DNA from: Pseudorhodobacter turbinis
GTDB lineage: Bacteria > Pseudomonadota > Alphaproteobacteria > Rhodobacterales > Rhodobacteraceae
Length of the DNA: 64,000 nt
NCBI RefSeq assembly: GCF_005234135.1
Contig: NZ_CP039965.1
Span: 1,479,501 to 1,543,500 of the forward strand
Reading direction: 5' to 3'
The position numbers were made by a program, and so were the translations under genes. The notes under the pieces were generated by a model. It was not told the DNA's origin and made no database searches. It saw only the letters and a program-made list of their open reading frames with translations. This document shows positions 28,385 through 37,694 of this stretch, piece after piece. Position 1 is the stretch's first letter, and each line of letters opens with the position of its first letter.

Positions 28385-28511
28385 GGTGGCGGGGACCGCA
28401 GCAGTCGTGTCTGCGTGAATTTCCCGAGAGCCTGAGTTTTCAGGTGGGCGCCAGATACCAAGACCAGGATCTTAGCAGAGCCAGCTCCCTCGGAGTTGCT
28501 TATGGGCCACT
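28385..28511. ncRNA. Candidate structured RNA between the membrane gene and tldD
   Basis: No ORF of note. Nested complementary blocks occur in order: GGTGGC (28385-28390) with GCCACT (28506-28511), GCAGC (28398-28402) with GTTGC (28495-28499), CCGAG (28424-28428) with CTCGG (28489-28493), an inner perfect hairpin CCTGA-GTTT-TCAGG (28431-28444), and a small AAGA/TCTT hairpin. A long rod with an internal bulge and an apical fork is reminiscent of 6S RNA, but I cannot identify the family or the strand. It lies between converging genes. Confidence 0.45.
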
Positions 28512-28579
28512 GGAAATGTGCTGATCACAAACCGAGCAGATCCGCCAATTCAACAGATAGGGGCGCAAGGCGCCTTAGG

Positions 28580-28602
28580 CAAGGGGCGATGAACGCCCCT
28601 TG
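28580..28602. terminator. Strong hairpin before the tldD 3' end
   Basis: Perfect 9-bp stem CAAGGGGCG / CGCCCCTTG with loop ATGAA, 15 bp outside the tldD stop. No T run on either side, so it may be a terminator for tldD or for a transcript through the structured region, or an mRNA-stabilising 3' hairpin. Confidence 0.6.
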
Positions 28603-28616
28603 GCCGTCAATTGTGT

Positions 28617-30038
28617 TTAGGCCGCCGATCCGCCCACCGTCAGCCCGCCGATCATCAGGGTTGGCTGGCCCACACCCACCGGCACCCATTGCCCCGCCTT
28701 GCCGCAATTGCCGATGCCGGGGTCCATTGCCATATCATTGCCAATGGCGCGGATCTGTTTAAGGGCGGTCGCCCCGTCCCCGATCAACGTCGCCCCCTTG
28801 ACCGGCGCGCCGATCTTGCCGTTCTGGACACGGTAGGCCTCGGTGCAGGAAAACACGAATTTACCGTTGGTGATATCGACCTGCCCGCCGCCAAAGCCGA
28901 CCGCATAGATGCCATCCTTCAGGCTGGCGACGATTTCAGCGGGATCAGTATCGCCACCCAGCATATAGGTATTGGTCATGCGCGGCATCGGGATATGGGC
29001 ATGGCTTTCGCGGCGTCCGTTGCCGGTGGGGGCCACACCCATCAGCCGCGCGTTTTGGCGGTCTTGCATATAGCCGACCAACACGCCGTCATCGATCAGC
29101 ACATTGCGGGCCGAGGGCGTACCCTCATCATCAAAGGAGATAGAGCCGCGACGGTCGGGGATGGTGCCATCATCTAGAACGGTCACGCCCTTGGCGGCGA
29201 TCTGTTGTCCCATAAGCCCGGCAAAAGCCGAAGTTTTCTTACGGTTGAAGTCGCCCTCCAGCCCGTGGCCGATGGCCTCATGCAGCAAGATACCGGGCCA
29301 GCCGGCCCCAAGGACCACATCCATCACGCCCGCAGGGGCAGGCACCGCGTCGAGGTTCAGCAAAGCGATTCGCAATGCCTCGCGCGCGACGGATTGCCAA
29401 TGCGCAGGTTCCATCAGCCGCGAGAGGCCATAACGCCCGCCGCCGCCCATGCCGCCCTGTTCGCGCCGCCCGTTCTGTTCAACGATGACCGAGATATTCA
29501 GCCGCGCCATAGGGCGGATATCGGAAAGGCGCAGGCCCTCGGGGCGCAGAATTTCCACCTCTTGCAGGCCTGCCGCGATGGTCGCGGACACCTGAACCAC
29601 ACGCGGGTCGAGCGCGCGGGTGAAGGCATCCACCTCACGCAGCAAGTCAATTTTTCCCGCAAAGCTGGCATCCAGCATAGGGTTCGCATCGGTGTAAAGC
29701 TTTTGGTTGGTGCCCTTGGGGGCATCGGCCATGGTGCCGCCACCGTCACCCACGGCCAGACGGGTGGTTTCCAGCGCACGGCCCAATGCCGCCTCTGAAA
29801 TCTCGGTGGAATGGGCATAGCCAGCCACCTCACCGCGAACGGCCCGCAACCCGAAGCCCTCAGATGCGTCATAGGTTGCATTTTTCACGCGGCCATCATC
29901 CAAAACAATGGCCTCAGAGCGGCGACGTTCTAAAAATAGCTCTCCGTCGTCGGCGCCATGGGTGGCTTTTCGCAACAGAGCAAGGGTGCTTGCCTCGTCC
30001 AGATGCTGCTCAAAAGGGCGGAAAGGGGCGTCTGTCAT
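28617..30038 (-). CDS. tldD: TldD metalloprotease
   Basis: 473-residue zinc peptidase subunit that normally forms a heterodimer with TldE/PmbA and degrades unfolded peptides. The active-site motif HEAIGHGLEGD (HExxxH) is near residue 255; VGFGGGQVDITNGKFVFSC and the C-terminal glycine-rich IGNCGKAGQWVPVGVGQP are typical. tldE is not in the window. ATG 30038 is 10 bp from a perfect FNR-type box, placing that box in its promoter or leader. Confidence 0.93.
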   Translation of the reverse strand: MTDAPFRPFEQHLDEASTLALLRKATHGADDGELFLERRRSEAIVLDDGRVKNATYDASEGFGLRAVRGEVAGYAHSTEISEAALGRALETTRLAVGDGGGTMADAPKGTNQKLYTDANPMLDASFAGKIDLLREVDAFTRALDPRVVQVSATIAAGLQEVEILRPEGLRLSDIRPMARLNISVIVEQNGRREQGGMGGGGRYGLSRLMEPAHWQSVAREALRIALLNLDAVPAPAGVMDVVLGAGWPGILLHEAIGHGLEGDFNRKKTSAFAGLMGQQIAAKGVTVLDDGTIPDRRGSISFDDEGTPSARNVLIDDGVLVGYMQDRQNARLMGVAPTGNGRRESHAHIPMPRMTNTYMLGGDTDPAEIVASLKDGIYAVGFGGGQVDITNGKFVFSCTEAYRVQNGKIGAPVKGATLIGDGATALKQIRAIGNDMAMDPGIGNCGKAGQWVPVGVGQPTLMIGGLTVGGSAA

Positions 30039-30048
30039 GGGCGTGTCC

Positions 30049-30062
30049 TTGATTTACATCAA
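30049..30062. promoter_or_regulatory. FNR/FnrL-type operator between tldD and ctaC
   Basis: TTGAT-TTAC-ATCAA, a perfect match to the FNR half-site consensus TTGAT-N4-ATCAA. It lies 10 bp upstream of the tldD start and about 147 bp upstream of the ctaC start. Oxygen-responsive control of the aa3 oxidase operon, of tldD, or of both is likely. Confidence 0.75.
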
Positions 30063-30209
30063 ACGGCTACGTTTTGCCGCTATGGTTTCTCTTGTTGTTT
30101 CTGACTTAATATGGTTTCACCATAGATGGAAACAACGGGATTCTGCCCTAACTTTTGGCGGATCTCAAAAAGCAGGCAAAAACTGCCGCGTAACGAACGG
30201 GAAATGCAA

Positions 30210-31064
30210 ATGCGCATGATGACAGGAATTTCCGGCATTGCCGCTGGTTTTGGGTCCCTGTGGATGGCCGGGATGGCCTTTGCACAGGATTTGGAAGTTG
30301 TGGGGAGGCCAGTTGACGGCGCAATGGGCTTTCAGCCTGCGGCGACCGAATTGGCCCGCGACATTCACTGGTTGGATGATTTCATCTTGGTGATCATCAC
30401 GGTGATTACGCTTATGGTCACAGGATTGATGCTGTGGTGTGCATGGCGTTTTAGCGAAAAGCGTAACCAAAACCCTGCCACATTCACCCACAATAGCCCG
30501 CTGGAAGTGGCTTGGACGATTGTTCCGATCGTGATTCTGGTGCTGATCGGCGCGTTCTCCCTGCCCGTGCTGTTCAAGCAGCAAGAGATCCCCAAGGGCG
30601 ACATTAACATCAAGGTGACCGGCTACCAGTGGTATTGGGGCTATGAGTATGTTGATGAGGAGTTCGGTTTTGACAGCTTCTTGCTGCCCAAGGAAGAGCT
30701 GGCCGCGAACGGCTATGCCGAAAGCGATTACCTCTTGGCAACGGATACTTCCGTGGTTGTGCCTGTCGGCAAGACCATCGTGATGACGGTGACCGGCGCG
30801 GATGTGATCCACTCTTGGACGATCCCTGCGTTCGGCGTAAAGCAGGATGCGGTGCCAGGCCGTTTGGCGCACCTGTGGTTCAATGCTGAACGTGAAGGTA
30901 TTTACTACGGGCAATGTTCAGAGCTTTGCGGCAAGGATCACGCCTATATGCCGATTACGGTGAAGGTCGTGTCTGAAGAGGCCTATGCAGAGTGGCTGTC
31001 CGAGGCCAAGCAGGAATTTGCCGGTATTCCAGCGACCCCTGTCACTGTCGCATTGGCAGATTAA
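30210..31064 (+). CDS. ctaC: Cytochrome c oxidase subunit II
   Basis: 284-residue precursor of the aa3-oxidase subunit that carries CuA and receives electrons from cytochrome c. It has a signal peptide (to about AFAQ), two transmembrane helices (residues about 60-85 and 105-125), and a periplasmic cupredoxin domain. The CuA ligands lie in IHSWTIPAFG and in GQCSELCGKDHAYM, and the aromatic patch GYQWYWGYEY is present. ATG 30210 has GGGA 7 nt upstream; ATG 30204 is also possible. First gene of the cta operon. Confidence 0.96.
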   Translation: MRMMTGISGIAAGFGSLWMAGMAFAQDLEVVGRPVDGAMGFQPAATELARDIHWLDDFILVIITVITLMVTGLMLWCAWRFSEKRNQNPATFTHNSPLEVAWTIVPIVILVLIGAFSLPVLFKQQEIPKGDINIKVTGYQWYWGYEYVDEEFGFDSFLLPKEELAANGYAESDYLLATDTSVVVPVGKTIVMTVTGADVIHSWTIPAFGVKQDAVPGRLAHLWFNAEREGIYYGQCSELCGKDHAYMPITVKVVSEEAYAEWLSEAKQEFAGIPATPVTVALAD

Positions 31065-31118
31065 AAGCATCGGCGACGGGGCTTCTCGTCGCCAGACTTT
31101 CGGTAAAGGACCCACGTG

Positions 31119-32051
31119 ATGAGCGATACGCAGGCATATACACAAGACACAGAGGCGAGCTTTGGCGACTACGTTGCCTTGCTCAAGCCGCGTGTCATGT
31201 CGCTTGTGGTGTTCACCGCGATGGTCGGGGTTTTGGTGGCGCCGGTGCCGGTGCATCCATTTTTGGCAATGACGGCGATTTTGTTTATCGCGCTTGGGGC
31301 AGGGGCCTCGGGTGCGCTGAACATGTGGTGGGATGCCGATATCGACGTGATCATGAAGCGCACGGCAGGGCGTCCGATTCCTGCAGGCAAGATCCATCCG
31401 CGTGAGGCTTTGGGCTTTGGGCTGGCGTTGTCGGGGATCGCGGTTGTCATGCTGGCGCTGGCGACCAACCTGTTGGCGGCGGGGTTGCTGGCCTTCACGA
31501 TCTTCTTTTACGCCGTCGTTTATTCGATGTGGCTGAAGCGTTCTACGCCGCAAAATATCGTTATTGGCGGGGCTGCGGGCGCATTCCCCCCTATGATCGG
31601 TTGGGCGGCGGTGACCGGTGGGGTTTCCGTGGAATCGGTGCTGATGTTCATGCTGATCTTCATGTGGACGCCGCCGCATTTCTGGGCTTTGGCCTTGTTC
31701 ATGAACAGTGACTATAGCAAGGCCGGTGTGCCGATGCTGACGGTGACGCATGGCAAGAAGGTCACGCGCAACCATATCCTTGTCTATACGATTGCGCTGG
31801 TGCCCTTTGCTGTCGGGGCGGGGTTCACCTCTATTGGCGGGCCGCTTTATCTGGCTGTGTCGGTGCTGTTGAACGCGGGCTTCCTTTGGGGGGCGTGGAA
31901 AATATGGCGGCGCGATGAGGTGCAGGCCGAGGCGGATAAATATACCGTTGAAAAGCAGGTTTTCAAGTTCTCCTTGCTTTATCTGTTCCTACATTTCGGG
32001 GCCTTTCTGGCAGAGGCCGCATTGAAACCTTACGGGCTTGGGGGCTGGTAA
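31119..32051 (+). CDS. ctaB: Protoheme IX farnesyltransferase (heme O synthase)
   Basis: 310-residue UbiA-type prenyltransferase that farnesylates heme b on the way to heme a. About eight to nine membrane helices. The first Asp-rich motif is [21 protein letters not shown] and a second conserved block is [15 protein letters not shown] 31119 follows AAAGGA with 8 nt spacing; the GTG one codon earlier is less likely. It lies 54 bp after ctaC in the same operon. Confidence 0.96.
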   Translation: MSDTQAYTQDTEASFGDYVALLKPRVMSLVVFTAMVGVLVAPVPVHPFLAMTAILFIALGAGASGALNMWWDADIDVIMKRTAGRPIPAGKIHPREALGFGLALSGIAVVMLALATNLLAAGLLAFTIFFYAVVYSMWLKRSTPQNIVIGGAAGAFPPMIGWAAVTGGVSVESVLMFMLIFMWTPPHFWALALFMNSDYSKAGVPMLTVTHGKKVTRNHILVYTIALVPFAVGAGFTSIGGPLYLAVSVLLNAGFLWGAWKIWRRDEVQAEADKYTVEKQVFKFSLLYLFLHFGAFLAEAALKPYGLGGW

Positions 32052-32052
32052 T

Positions 32053-32250
32053 ATGGCGTTCCGCGAAGAGCATGAGATGCACAAACGCCGACTGGGCCGC
32101 AATGTCGGCCTTGGCCTTGTGTTGGTGGCCTTTGTTGCGTTGGTCTTTGGGCTGACGGTGGTTAAGGTGATGAATCTTGGGGAAATGCAGGCGTTTGACC
32201 ATGTGGTTCGCCCTGAAATGATCCCGGTTGAGGAGGGAGCGAGCCAATGA
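32053..32250 (+). CDS. Small single-helix membrane protein of the cta operon
   Basis: 65 residues: a charged N-terminus ([17 protein letters not shown]), one transmembrane helix ([20 protein letters not shown]) and a short acidic tail. It starts 1 bp after the ctaB stop, and its end overlaps ctaG by 4 bp, so it is a true operon member. Similar short genes sit between ctaB and ctaG in other alphaproteobacteria and are sometimes called CoxF. A role in oxidase assembly is inferred from position. Confidence 0.82.
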   Translation: MAFREEHEMHKRRLGRNVGLGLVLVAFVALVFGLTVVKVMNLGEMQAFDHVVRPEMIPVEEGASQ

Positions 32251-32819
32251 CACCAATTCAGAAAACTGCAATCCAACTTAGCGGCGTTGCCGTCATGATG
32301 GTGTCGCTGTCCTTTGCGGCGGTGCCGTTTTATGACTGGTTTTGCCGTGTGACGGGTTTTGCGGGCACCACGCAGACCGCTGTCGCCGCCTCGGATGTGA
32401 TCTTGGATCAGACCATTACCGTCCGCTTTGACGGCTCTAAAACACGCGGCATGCCGTGGGAATTCAAGCCGATGCAGCGTGAGATGGAGATTCGGATCGG
32501 TGAAACCGGGCTGGCGTTCTATGAGGCGTATAACCCGACCGACCGGGTTGTTGCCGGTATGGCCAGCTATAATGTCGCACCGGATTCGGCAGGGGGCTTT
32601 TTCAATAAGATCGCCTGCTTCTGCTTTACCGAGCAGGTCTTGCAACCCGGGGAAAGGGTTCAGATGCCTGTCACATTCTATGTGGACCCGGAAATTGTGG
32701 ATGACCGCGAGGGCAAATATGTCCACGAAATCACACTATCCTACACCTTTTACGAATCCGAACTGCCAGAGACAGAGCAAGCAAGCCTTGCCCAATCTGA
32801 CGCCGGAACAGTAAACTAA
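32247..32819 (+). CDS. ctaG: Cytochrome c oxidase assembly protein CtaG/Cox11
   Basis: 190-residue membrane-anchored copper chaperone that builds CuB in subunit I. One N-terminal helix ([20 protein letters not shown]) leads into a periplasmic Ig-like domain with the copper motif CFCF (in [16 protein letters not shown], about residue 125) and the conserved [11 protein letters not shown]. It overlaps the upstream 65-aa gene by 4 bp and precedes ctaE. Confidence 0.96.
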   Translation: MTPIQKTAIQLSGVAVMMVSLSFAAVPFYDWFCRVTGFAGTTQTAVAASDVILDQTITVRFDGSKTRGMPWEFKPMQREMEIRIGETGLAFYEAYNPTDRVVAGMASYNVAPDSAGGFFNKIACFCFTEQVLQPGERVQMPVTFYVDPEIVDDREGKYVHEITLSYTFYESELPETEQASLAQSDAGTVN

Positions 32820-32869
32820 GAAAAACCGCGAAACAAAGCGGCAAAGCGCTAAACGAGGGAATGACGACT

Positions 32870-33670
32870 ATGGCCCACGCCAAGAACCACGATTACCATA
32901 TTCTTCCGCCGTCCATATGGCCCTTAATGGGGTCTCTCGGTGCGTTCATCATGCTGTTTGGCGCGGTGATCTGGATGCACGGATCCGGCCCGTGGATGGG
33001 GCTTATTGGCTTGGCCCTTGTGCTCTATGTCATGTTTGCCTGGTGGTCCGAAGTGGTCCATGAGGCAGAAACCGGCGACCATACACCCGTTGTCCGTATT
33101 GGCCTGCGCTACGGTTTCATCATGTTTATCATGTCCGAAGTGATGTTCTTTGCAGCATGGTTCTGGTCGTTCTTCAAACATGCGATGTACCCGATGGGGC
33201 CGCTTTCACCCGGAATCGATGGTGTTTGGCCTCCAGCGGGAATTGAGACATTTGATCCTTGGCACTTGCCGTTGATCAACACGTTGATTTTGCTGTGTTC
33301 CGGTGCAGCGGCAACTTGGGCGCACCATGCGCTGGTCCATGAGAACAATCGCAAAGACATCAAGAACGGTCTGCTCCTTGCGATCATTCTGGGCGCGCTT
33401 TTCACCATGTTGCAAGCCTATGAATATAGCCACGCGGCCTTTGGTTTTGCGGGTAACATCTATGGCGCGAACTTCTTTATGGCGACCGGCTTTCACGGCT
33501 TCCACATTGTTATCGGCACGATCTTTTTGATTGTTTGCTTGGTGCGCGCCCAAAAGGGCCACTTTACCCCCGAACAGCACGTCGGCTTTGAGGCGGCTGC
33601 TTGGTACTGGCACTTTGTGGATGTGGTCTGGCTGTTCCTGTTCGCGGCAATCTACGTTTGGGGCCAATAA
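32870..33670 (+). CDS. ctaE: Cytochrome c oxidase subunit III
   Basis: 266-residue integral membrane subunit with about seven helices. Typical segments: [11 protein letters not shown] at the N-terminus, [35 protein letters not shown], and a C-terminal [14 protein letters not shown] 32870 is preferred because ACGAGGGA is 9 nt upstream; an ATG three codons earlier abuts that site. Subunit I (ctaD) is not in the operon, as is usual in Rhodobacterales. Confidence 0.96.
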   Translation: MAHAKNHDYHILPPSIWPLMGSLGAFIMLFGAVIWMHGSGPWMGLIGLALVLYVMFAWWSEVVHEAETGDHTPVVRIGLRYGFIMFIMSEVMFFAAWFWSFFKHAMYPMGPLSPGIDGVWPPAGIETFDPWHLPLINTLILLCSGAAATWAHHALVHENNRKDIKNGLLLAIILGALFTMLQAYEYSHAAFGFAGNIYGANFFMATGFHGFHIVIGTIFLIVCLVRAQKGHFTPEQHVGFEAAAWYWHFVDVVWLFLFAAIYVWGQ

Positions 33671-33705
33671 ATCCGGGTGACGGGTTTTAAGGCCAAAATA
33701 TCAGG

Positions 33706-33737
33706 AGGCGCGGGCCGAAAGGGCCGCGCCTTTCGCT
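33706..33737 (+). terminator. Hairpin after ctaE
   Basis: AGGCGCGG (33706-33713) pairs with CCGCGCCT (33724-33731), with a G-G mismatch and a GAAA tetraloop inside, followed by TTTCGCTTT. It probably ends or attenuates the cta transcript before surf1. Confidence 0.7.
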
Positions 33738-33759
33738 TTCAGAAAGAACGGAACGGGAC

Positions 33760-34422
33760 ATGATACGGCGGATAGTGGTGCCCCTGCTTTTCGGGCTCTT
33801 CGGGGTCTCGATTTTAGTGGCCCTTGGCACATGGCAGATGCAGCGTTTGGCGTGGAAAGAGGAAACTCTGGCCGCGATAGATGCGCGTATCGGTGCCGCC
33901 CCTGTGGATTTGCCCGCCGCGCCCGATAGCGTTGCAGATCGCTTTTTGCCGGTGATGGTGTCAGGCACACTTCTGGATGAGGGTCTGGATGTTCTGGTCA
34001 GCCGCAAGGATATCGGTGCCGGTGTTCGCGTGATCTCGGTGCTGGAAACGGATAGTGGCCGCCGCGTCTTGCTTGATCGCGGGTTTCTGGCTGATGCCTC
34101 GCGCGGCCTGCCCCGCGAAACCCGCAAGGTTGAGGTGACGGGAAACCTGCTTTGGCCCGATGAGGTGGACGGGTTTACGCCTGCGCCGGATGCGGCCAGC
34201 GGGCTGTGGTTTGCGCGTGACTTGCCGGCGATGGCAGGGGCGCTTAAAACCGAACCCGTTCTGATCATCGCCCGCTCTCAATCCGGGGACGGGATAGAGC
34301 CTTTACCGGTGGACAGTTCCGCCATTCCCAATAATCACTTGAACTATGCGATCACATGGTTTTCCTTGGCGATCGTATGGGCGGGGATGACAGTCCTGCT
34401 GCTGTGGCGTATGAGGCGTTAG
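33760..34422 (+). CDS. surf1: SURF1-family oxidase assembly protein
   Basis: 220 residues with the SURF1 layout: an N-terminal helix (LLFGLFGVSILVALGTWQMQRL, ending in the conserved GxWQxxR), a periplasmic domain with a LLDRGF motif, and a C-terminal helix after NNHLNYAITWFSLA. SURF1 binds heme a during subunit I maturation. A GGAACGGG site precedes ATG 33760. It follows the cta hairpin by about 20 bp. Confidence 0.93.
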   Translation: MIRRIVVPLLFGLFGVSILVALGTWQMQRLAWKEETLAAIDARIGAAPVDLPAAPDSVADRFLPVMVSGTLLDEGLDVLVSRKDIGAGVRVISVLETDSGRRVLLDRGFLADASRGLPRETRKVEVTGNLLWPDEVDGFTPAPDAASGLWFARDLPAMAGALKTEPVLIIARSQSGDGIEPLPVDSSAIPNNHLNYAITWFSLAIVWAGMTVLLLWRMRR

Positions 34423-34443
34423 ATTGCATAAAGGGGGCGTTTG

Positions 34444-35829
34444 ATGCGCTATATCTCTACTCGGGGTCAGGCCCCGGAGCTTAGCTTTTCCGAGGCGATG
34501 ATGACGGGGCTGGCCCGCGATGGCGGGCTTTACGTCCCGCAAGAGATTCCGGCCATGGCAGCGGCTGATATTGCCGCGCTTGCCGGTCAACCCTATGAGG
34601 AGATCGCCTTTCGCGTGATGTTGCCCTTCTTGGGCGACACCTTCACTGAGGCGGAGTTCCGCGGGTTGCTTGCCAATGCCTATGGCGGGTTCGGCCATCC
34701 GGCCCGTGCGCCCTTGGTGCAACTGGCACCCAACCACTTTTTGCTAGAGCTGTTTCATGGCCCGACGCTGGCGTTCAAAGATTTCGCCATGCAGCTGATC
34801 GGCCAGATGATGCAGGCCGCCCTTGCCAAATCAGGAGAGCGGATCACGATTGTCGGTGCCACATCCGGCGATACCGGGTCGGCGGCGATGGAGGCCTTTC
34901 GCGGGCTGTCGAATGTGGATGTCTTTATCCTGTATCCGCATGGTCGGGTGTCCGAGGTGCAGCGCCGCCAGATGACCACGCCGAGCGAGGCAAACGTCCA
35001 TGCCATCGCAATTGACGGCGATTTCGACGATGCGCAGGCCCGCGTAAAGGACATGTTCAACGATATGGAATTCCGCGACGGGGTGCGTCTTGCAGGTGTC
35101 AACTCTATCAATTGGGCGCGGGTTCTGGCGCAGGTGGTCTATTATTTCAGCGCGGCGGTCAGCCTTGGCGCGCCACACCGCAAGGTCAGCTTTACCGTGC
35201 CAACGGGCAATTTCGGAGATATTTTTGCGGGCTATATTGCGCGGAAAATGGGCTTGCCGATTGAAAAGTTGGTGATCGCCACCAATCAGAACGACATCCT
35301 GGACCGCGCTATCAAACTGGGCGAATACCGGACGGACGGGGTTAAACCCTCGATCAGCCCGTCGATGGATATTCAGGTGTCCTCTAACTTTGAGCGTGTT
35401 TTGTTTGATGCCTACGGGCGTGACGGTGCCGCCGTTTCGGCCTTGATGGGTGAGTTGCGTGAGGGCGGCTTTACGATTTCGCAAGGGGCGCTGGAAATGC
35501 TGCGTGAGCAATTCGCCTCGGGCCGCTGTTCCGAGGAAGAAACCCGCGACACCATCCGTAGCTGTTTCGCCGAGACCGGAGAGGTGCTTTGCCCACATTC
35601 CGCCGTTGGCGTGAAGGTTGCGGCAGAACATTTGGGCGCGACGCCGATGATCACGCTTGCCACCGCCCATCCCGCCAAATTCCCCGATGCGGTCGAGGCG
35701 GCGATGGGCACCCGCCCGATTCTGCCCGACCGTATGGCGGATCTGTTTGACCGCGATGAACGCGTCACACGCCTGCCCAATGATCTTGCCGCCTTGCAAG
35801 CCCATATCCGCGAAAGGATCGCCAATTGA
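34444..35829 (+). CDS. thrC: Threonine synthase
   Basis: 461-residue PLP enzyme (fold II) making threonine from O-phosphohomoserine. It opens MRYISTRGQAPELSFSEAM, typical of the long ThrC type. The PLP lysine is in LAFKDFAMQLIG (about residue 110), and the phosphate loop motif is VGATSGDTGSAA. ATG 34444 is preferred over the adjacent TTG. It heads a thrC-M16 protease-GNAT run in which each gene overlaps the next. Confidence 0.95.
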   Translation: MRYISTRGQAPELSFSEAMMTGLARDGGLYVPQEIPAMAAADIAALAGQPYEEIAFRVMLPFLGDTFTEAEFRGLLANAYGGFGHPARAPLVQLAPNHFLLELFHGPTLAFKDFAMQLIGQMMQAALAKSGERITIVGATSGDTGSAAMEAFRGLSNVDVFILYPHGRVSEVQRRQMTTPSEANVHAIAIDGDFDDAQARVKDMFNDMEFRDGVRLAGVNSINWARVLAQVVYYFSAAVSLGAPHRKVSFTVPTGNFGDIFAGYIARKMGLPIEKLVIATNQNDILDRAIKLGEYRTDGVKPSISPSMDIQVSSNFERVLFDAYGRDGAAVSALMGELREGGFTISQGALEMLREQFASGRCSEEETRDTIRSCFAETGEVLCPHSAVGVKVAAEHLGATPMITLATAHPAKFPDAVEAAMGTRPILPDRMADLFDRDERVTRLPNDLAALQAHIRERIAN

Positions 35830-37085
35830 AAAGCCGGCTGACAACACTTCCCAACGGGTTTCGCATTGTGACCGAGGCGATGCCGGGCTTGAAATCTGCC
35901 AGCGTGGGGATCTGGGTCACCGCAGGCGGGCGGCATGAACGGGTAGAACAGAACGGCATCGCGCATTTTCTGGAACATATGGCGTTCAAGGGCACGGAAA
36001 AGCGCAGCAGCTTGCAAATTGCCGAGTCAATTGAAGATGTCGGCGGCTATATAAATGCCTATACCAGCCGCGAAATGACGGCCTATTATGCCCGCGTTTT
36101 AGAAGATGACGTGACGCTGGCGCTGGATGTGATCGGCGATATCGTTCTTAATCCGGTGTTTGATCCCAGAGAAATCGAGATCGAGCGTCATGTGATTTTG
36201 CAAGAAATCGGGCAGGCGATGGACACGCCCGATGATATCGTTTTCGATTGGCTGCAAGAGGCCTGCTATCCCGATCAACCTTTTGGGCGCAGTATTCTCG
36301 GCCCCGCCGAACGCGTTAGCGGCTTTTCTCGCGAGGACCTGACCGGTTTCGTGGCCGAACATTACAGCCCCGACCGCATGATCCTTTCGGCGGCGGGTGC
36401 GGTGGATCATGATGCGATTGTCGCACAGGCCGAGGCGCTGTTTGGCGATCGTAAAGCCACGGGCAAGGCCCTCATCCAGCCTGCCGTTTTCAAAGGTGCC
36501 GAGCGGCGCGAGGTCAAGGCGCTGGAGCAGGTGCATTTCGCGCTGGCCTTTGATGCGCCCGGATATCTTTCGCCCGATGTCTATACCGCGCAGATCTATG
36601 CGATGGCCTTGGGCGGCGGCATGTCTAGCCGCTTGTTCCAAAAGGTGCGCGAAGAGCGGGGGCTGTGCTATTCCATTTTCGCCCAGTCCGGCGCTTATGA
36701 GGATGGCGGCCAGATCACGATTTATGCGGGCACCTCTCAGGAAGAGATTGCCGATCTGACCGCAATCACCCTGCAAGAGCTGCGCCGTGCCGCGTCGGAT
36801 ATGAGCGATGCCGAGGTCAACCGTGCCCGTGTGCAACTAAAGGCGGGAATGTTGATGGGGCTTGAAAGCCCGTCAAGCCGCGCCGAACGTTTGGCGCGTC
36901 TGCTTGCGATTTGGGGTAGGGTGCCAGAACCCGAGGAAGCCGTGGCCAAGATTGAGGCGGTAACCACCGAGGGCGTGCGCCGCTATGCCGGTGAGATGAT
37001 TACGGCCGATACGGCGATGGCGCTTTACGGCCCGATCGATTCCGCCCCGAGTCTGGAAGACATCAGACGAGGTCTTGCTGCCTGA
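35826..37085 (+). CDS. M16-family zinc protease (processing-peptidase-like)
   Basis: 419 residues of the pitrilysin/MPP-beta family. The inverted zinc motif HFLEHMAFKGT (HxxEH) is near residue 48 with the downstream glutamate in EIEIERHVILQEIGQA. Both M16 half-domains are present. The start is a TTG at 35826 that overlaps the thrC stop (TTGA). It is supported by AAAGGA 7 nt upstream and by the family N-terminus (LTTLPNGFRIVTE). Close relatives are conserved in alphaproteobacteria and resemble the mitochondrial processing peptidase. Confidence 0.93.
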   Translation: MKSRLTTLPNGFRIVTEAMPGLKSASVGIWVTAGGRHERVEQNGIAHFLEHMAFKGTEKRSSLQIAESIEDVGGYINAYTSREMTAYYARVLEDDVTLALDVIGDIVLNPVFDPREIEIERHVILQEIGQAMDTPDDIVFDWLQEACYPDQPFGRSILGPAERVSGFSREDLTGFVAEHYSPDRMILSAAGAVDHDAIVAQAEALFGDRKATGKALIQPAVFKGAERREVKALEQVHFALAFDAPGYLSPDVYTAQIYAMALGGGMSSRLFQKVREERGLCYSIFAQSGAYEDGGQITIYAGTSQEEIADLTAITLQELRRAASDMSDAEVNRARVQLKAGMLMGLESPSSRAERLARLLAIWGRVPEPEEAVAKIEAVTTEGVRRYAGEMITADTAMALYGPIDSAPSLEDIRRGLAA

Positions 37086-37669
37086 TGCTTGGGTTCCGCC
37101 GTAAAGTCCGGATAGAGACAGAGCGCATGACCCTGCGCTTGCCTATTCACACGGATTGGAACGGGTGGAGCGCGCTGCGGGCGGAAAGCAAGGGGTTCCT
37201 ATCCCCGTGGGAGCCGGTCTGGGCCGCTGACCATCTGTCGCGCCGCGCCTTTACCAACCGGGTTTACTGGGCGTCTCGGGCGCAGGCGCAGGGCACGGCA
37301 CTGCCGATGCTGCTTATCCGCCGCCAAGATCAACAGCTTTTGGGCGCGATCACGCTGGATAATATCCGTCGCGGGCCGTCACAGGCGGGGACCTTGGGCT
37401 ATTGGGTCGGGGAACCTTTTGCGCGTCAGGGCCTTATGCGCGAGGCAATTCTTGCGATGGTGCATCATGCCTTTACCGAGTTGGACCTGAGCCGTGTCGA
37501 GGCGGCCTGCCTGCCCGAAAACAGCGCTTCGCGCGGGGTGCTGGAAAAGACCGGTTTCAAATATGAAGGCGTCGCGCAAAGCTATTTGCAAATCGCGGGA
37601 CGTTGGCGCAATCATGTGCTTTATGCCAATTTGCGCGGTGACCGGCGCGGCCGGACGGATGTGGGCTGA
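37085..37669 (+). CDS. GNAT acetyltransferase (RimJ/RimL type)
   Basis: 194 residues of the ribosomal-protein-alanine N-acetyltransferase class. N-terminal IETERMTLRLP, acetyl-CoA region LGYWVGEPFARQGLMREAI, and C-terminal NSASRGVLEKTGFKYEGVAQSYLQI are typical of RimJ. The ATG overlaps the protease stop by 1 bp (TGATG). The acceptor protein is not known from sequence; ribosomal protein S5 or another N-terminus is possible. Confidence 0.87.
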   Translation: MLGFRRKVRIETERMTLRLPIHTDWNGWSALRAESKGFLSPWEPVWAADHLSRRAFTNRVYWASRAQAQGTALPMLLIRRQDQQLLGAITLDNIRRGPSQAGTLGYWVGEPFARQGLMREAILAMVHHAFTELDLSRVEAACLPENSASRGVLEKTGFKYEGVAQSYLQIAGRWRNHVLYANLRGDRRGRTDVG

Positions 37670-37694
37670 TCCCCCCACAGGATAAGGAGCCATC

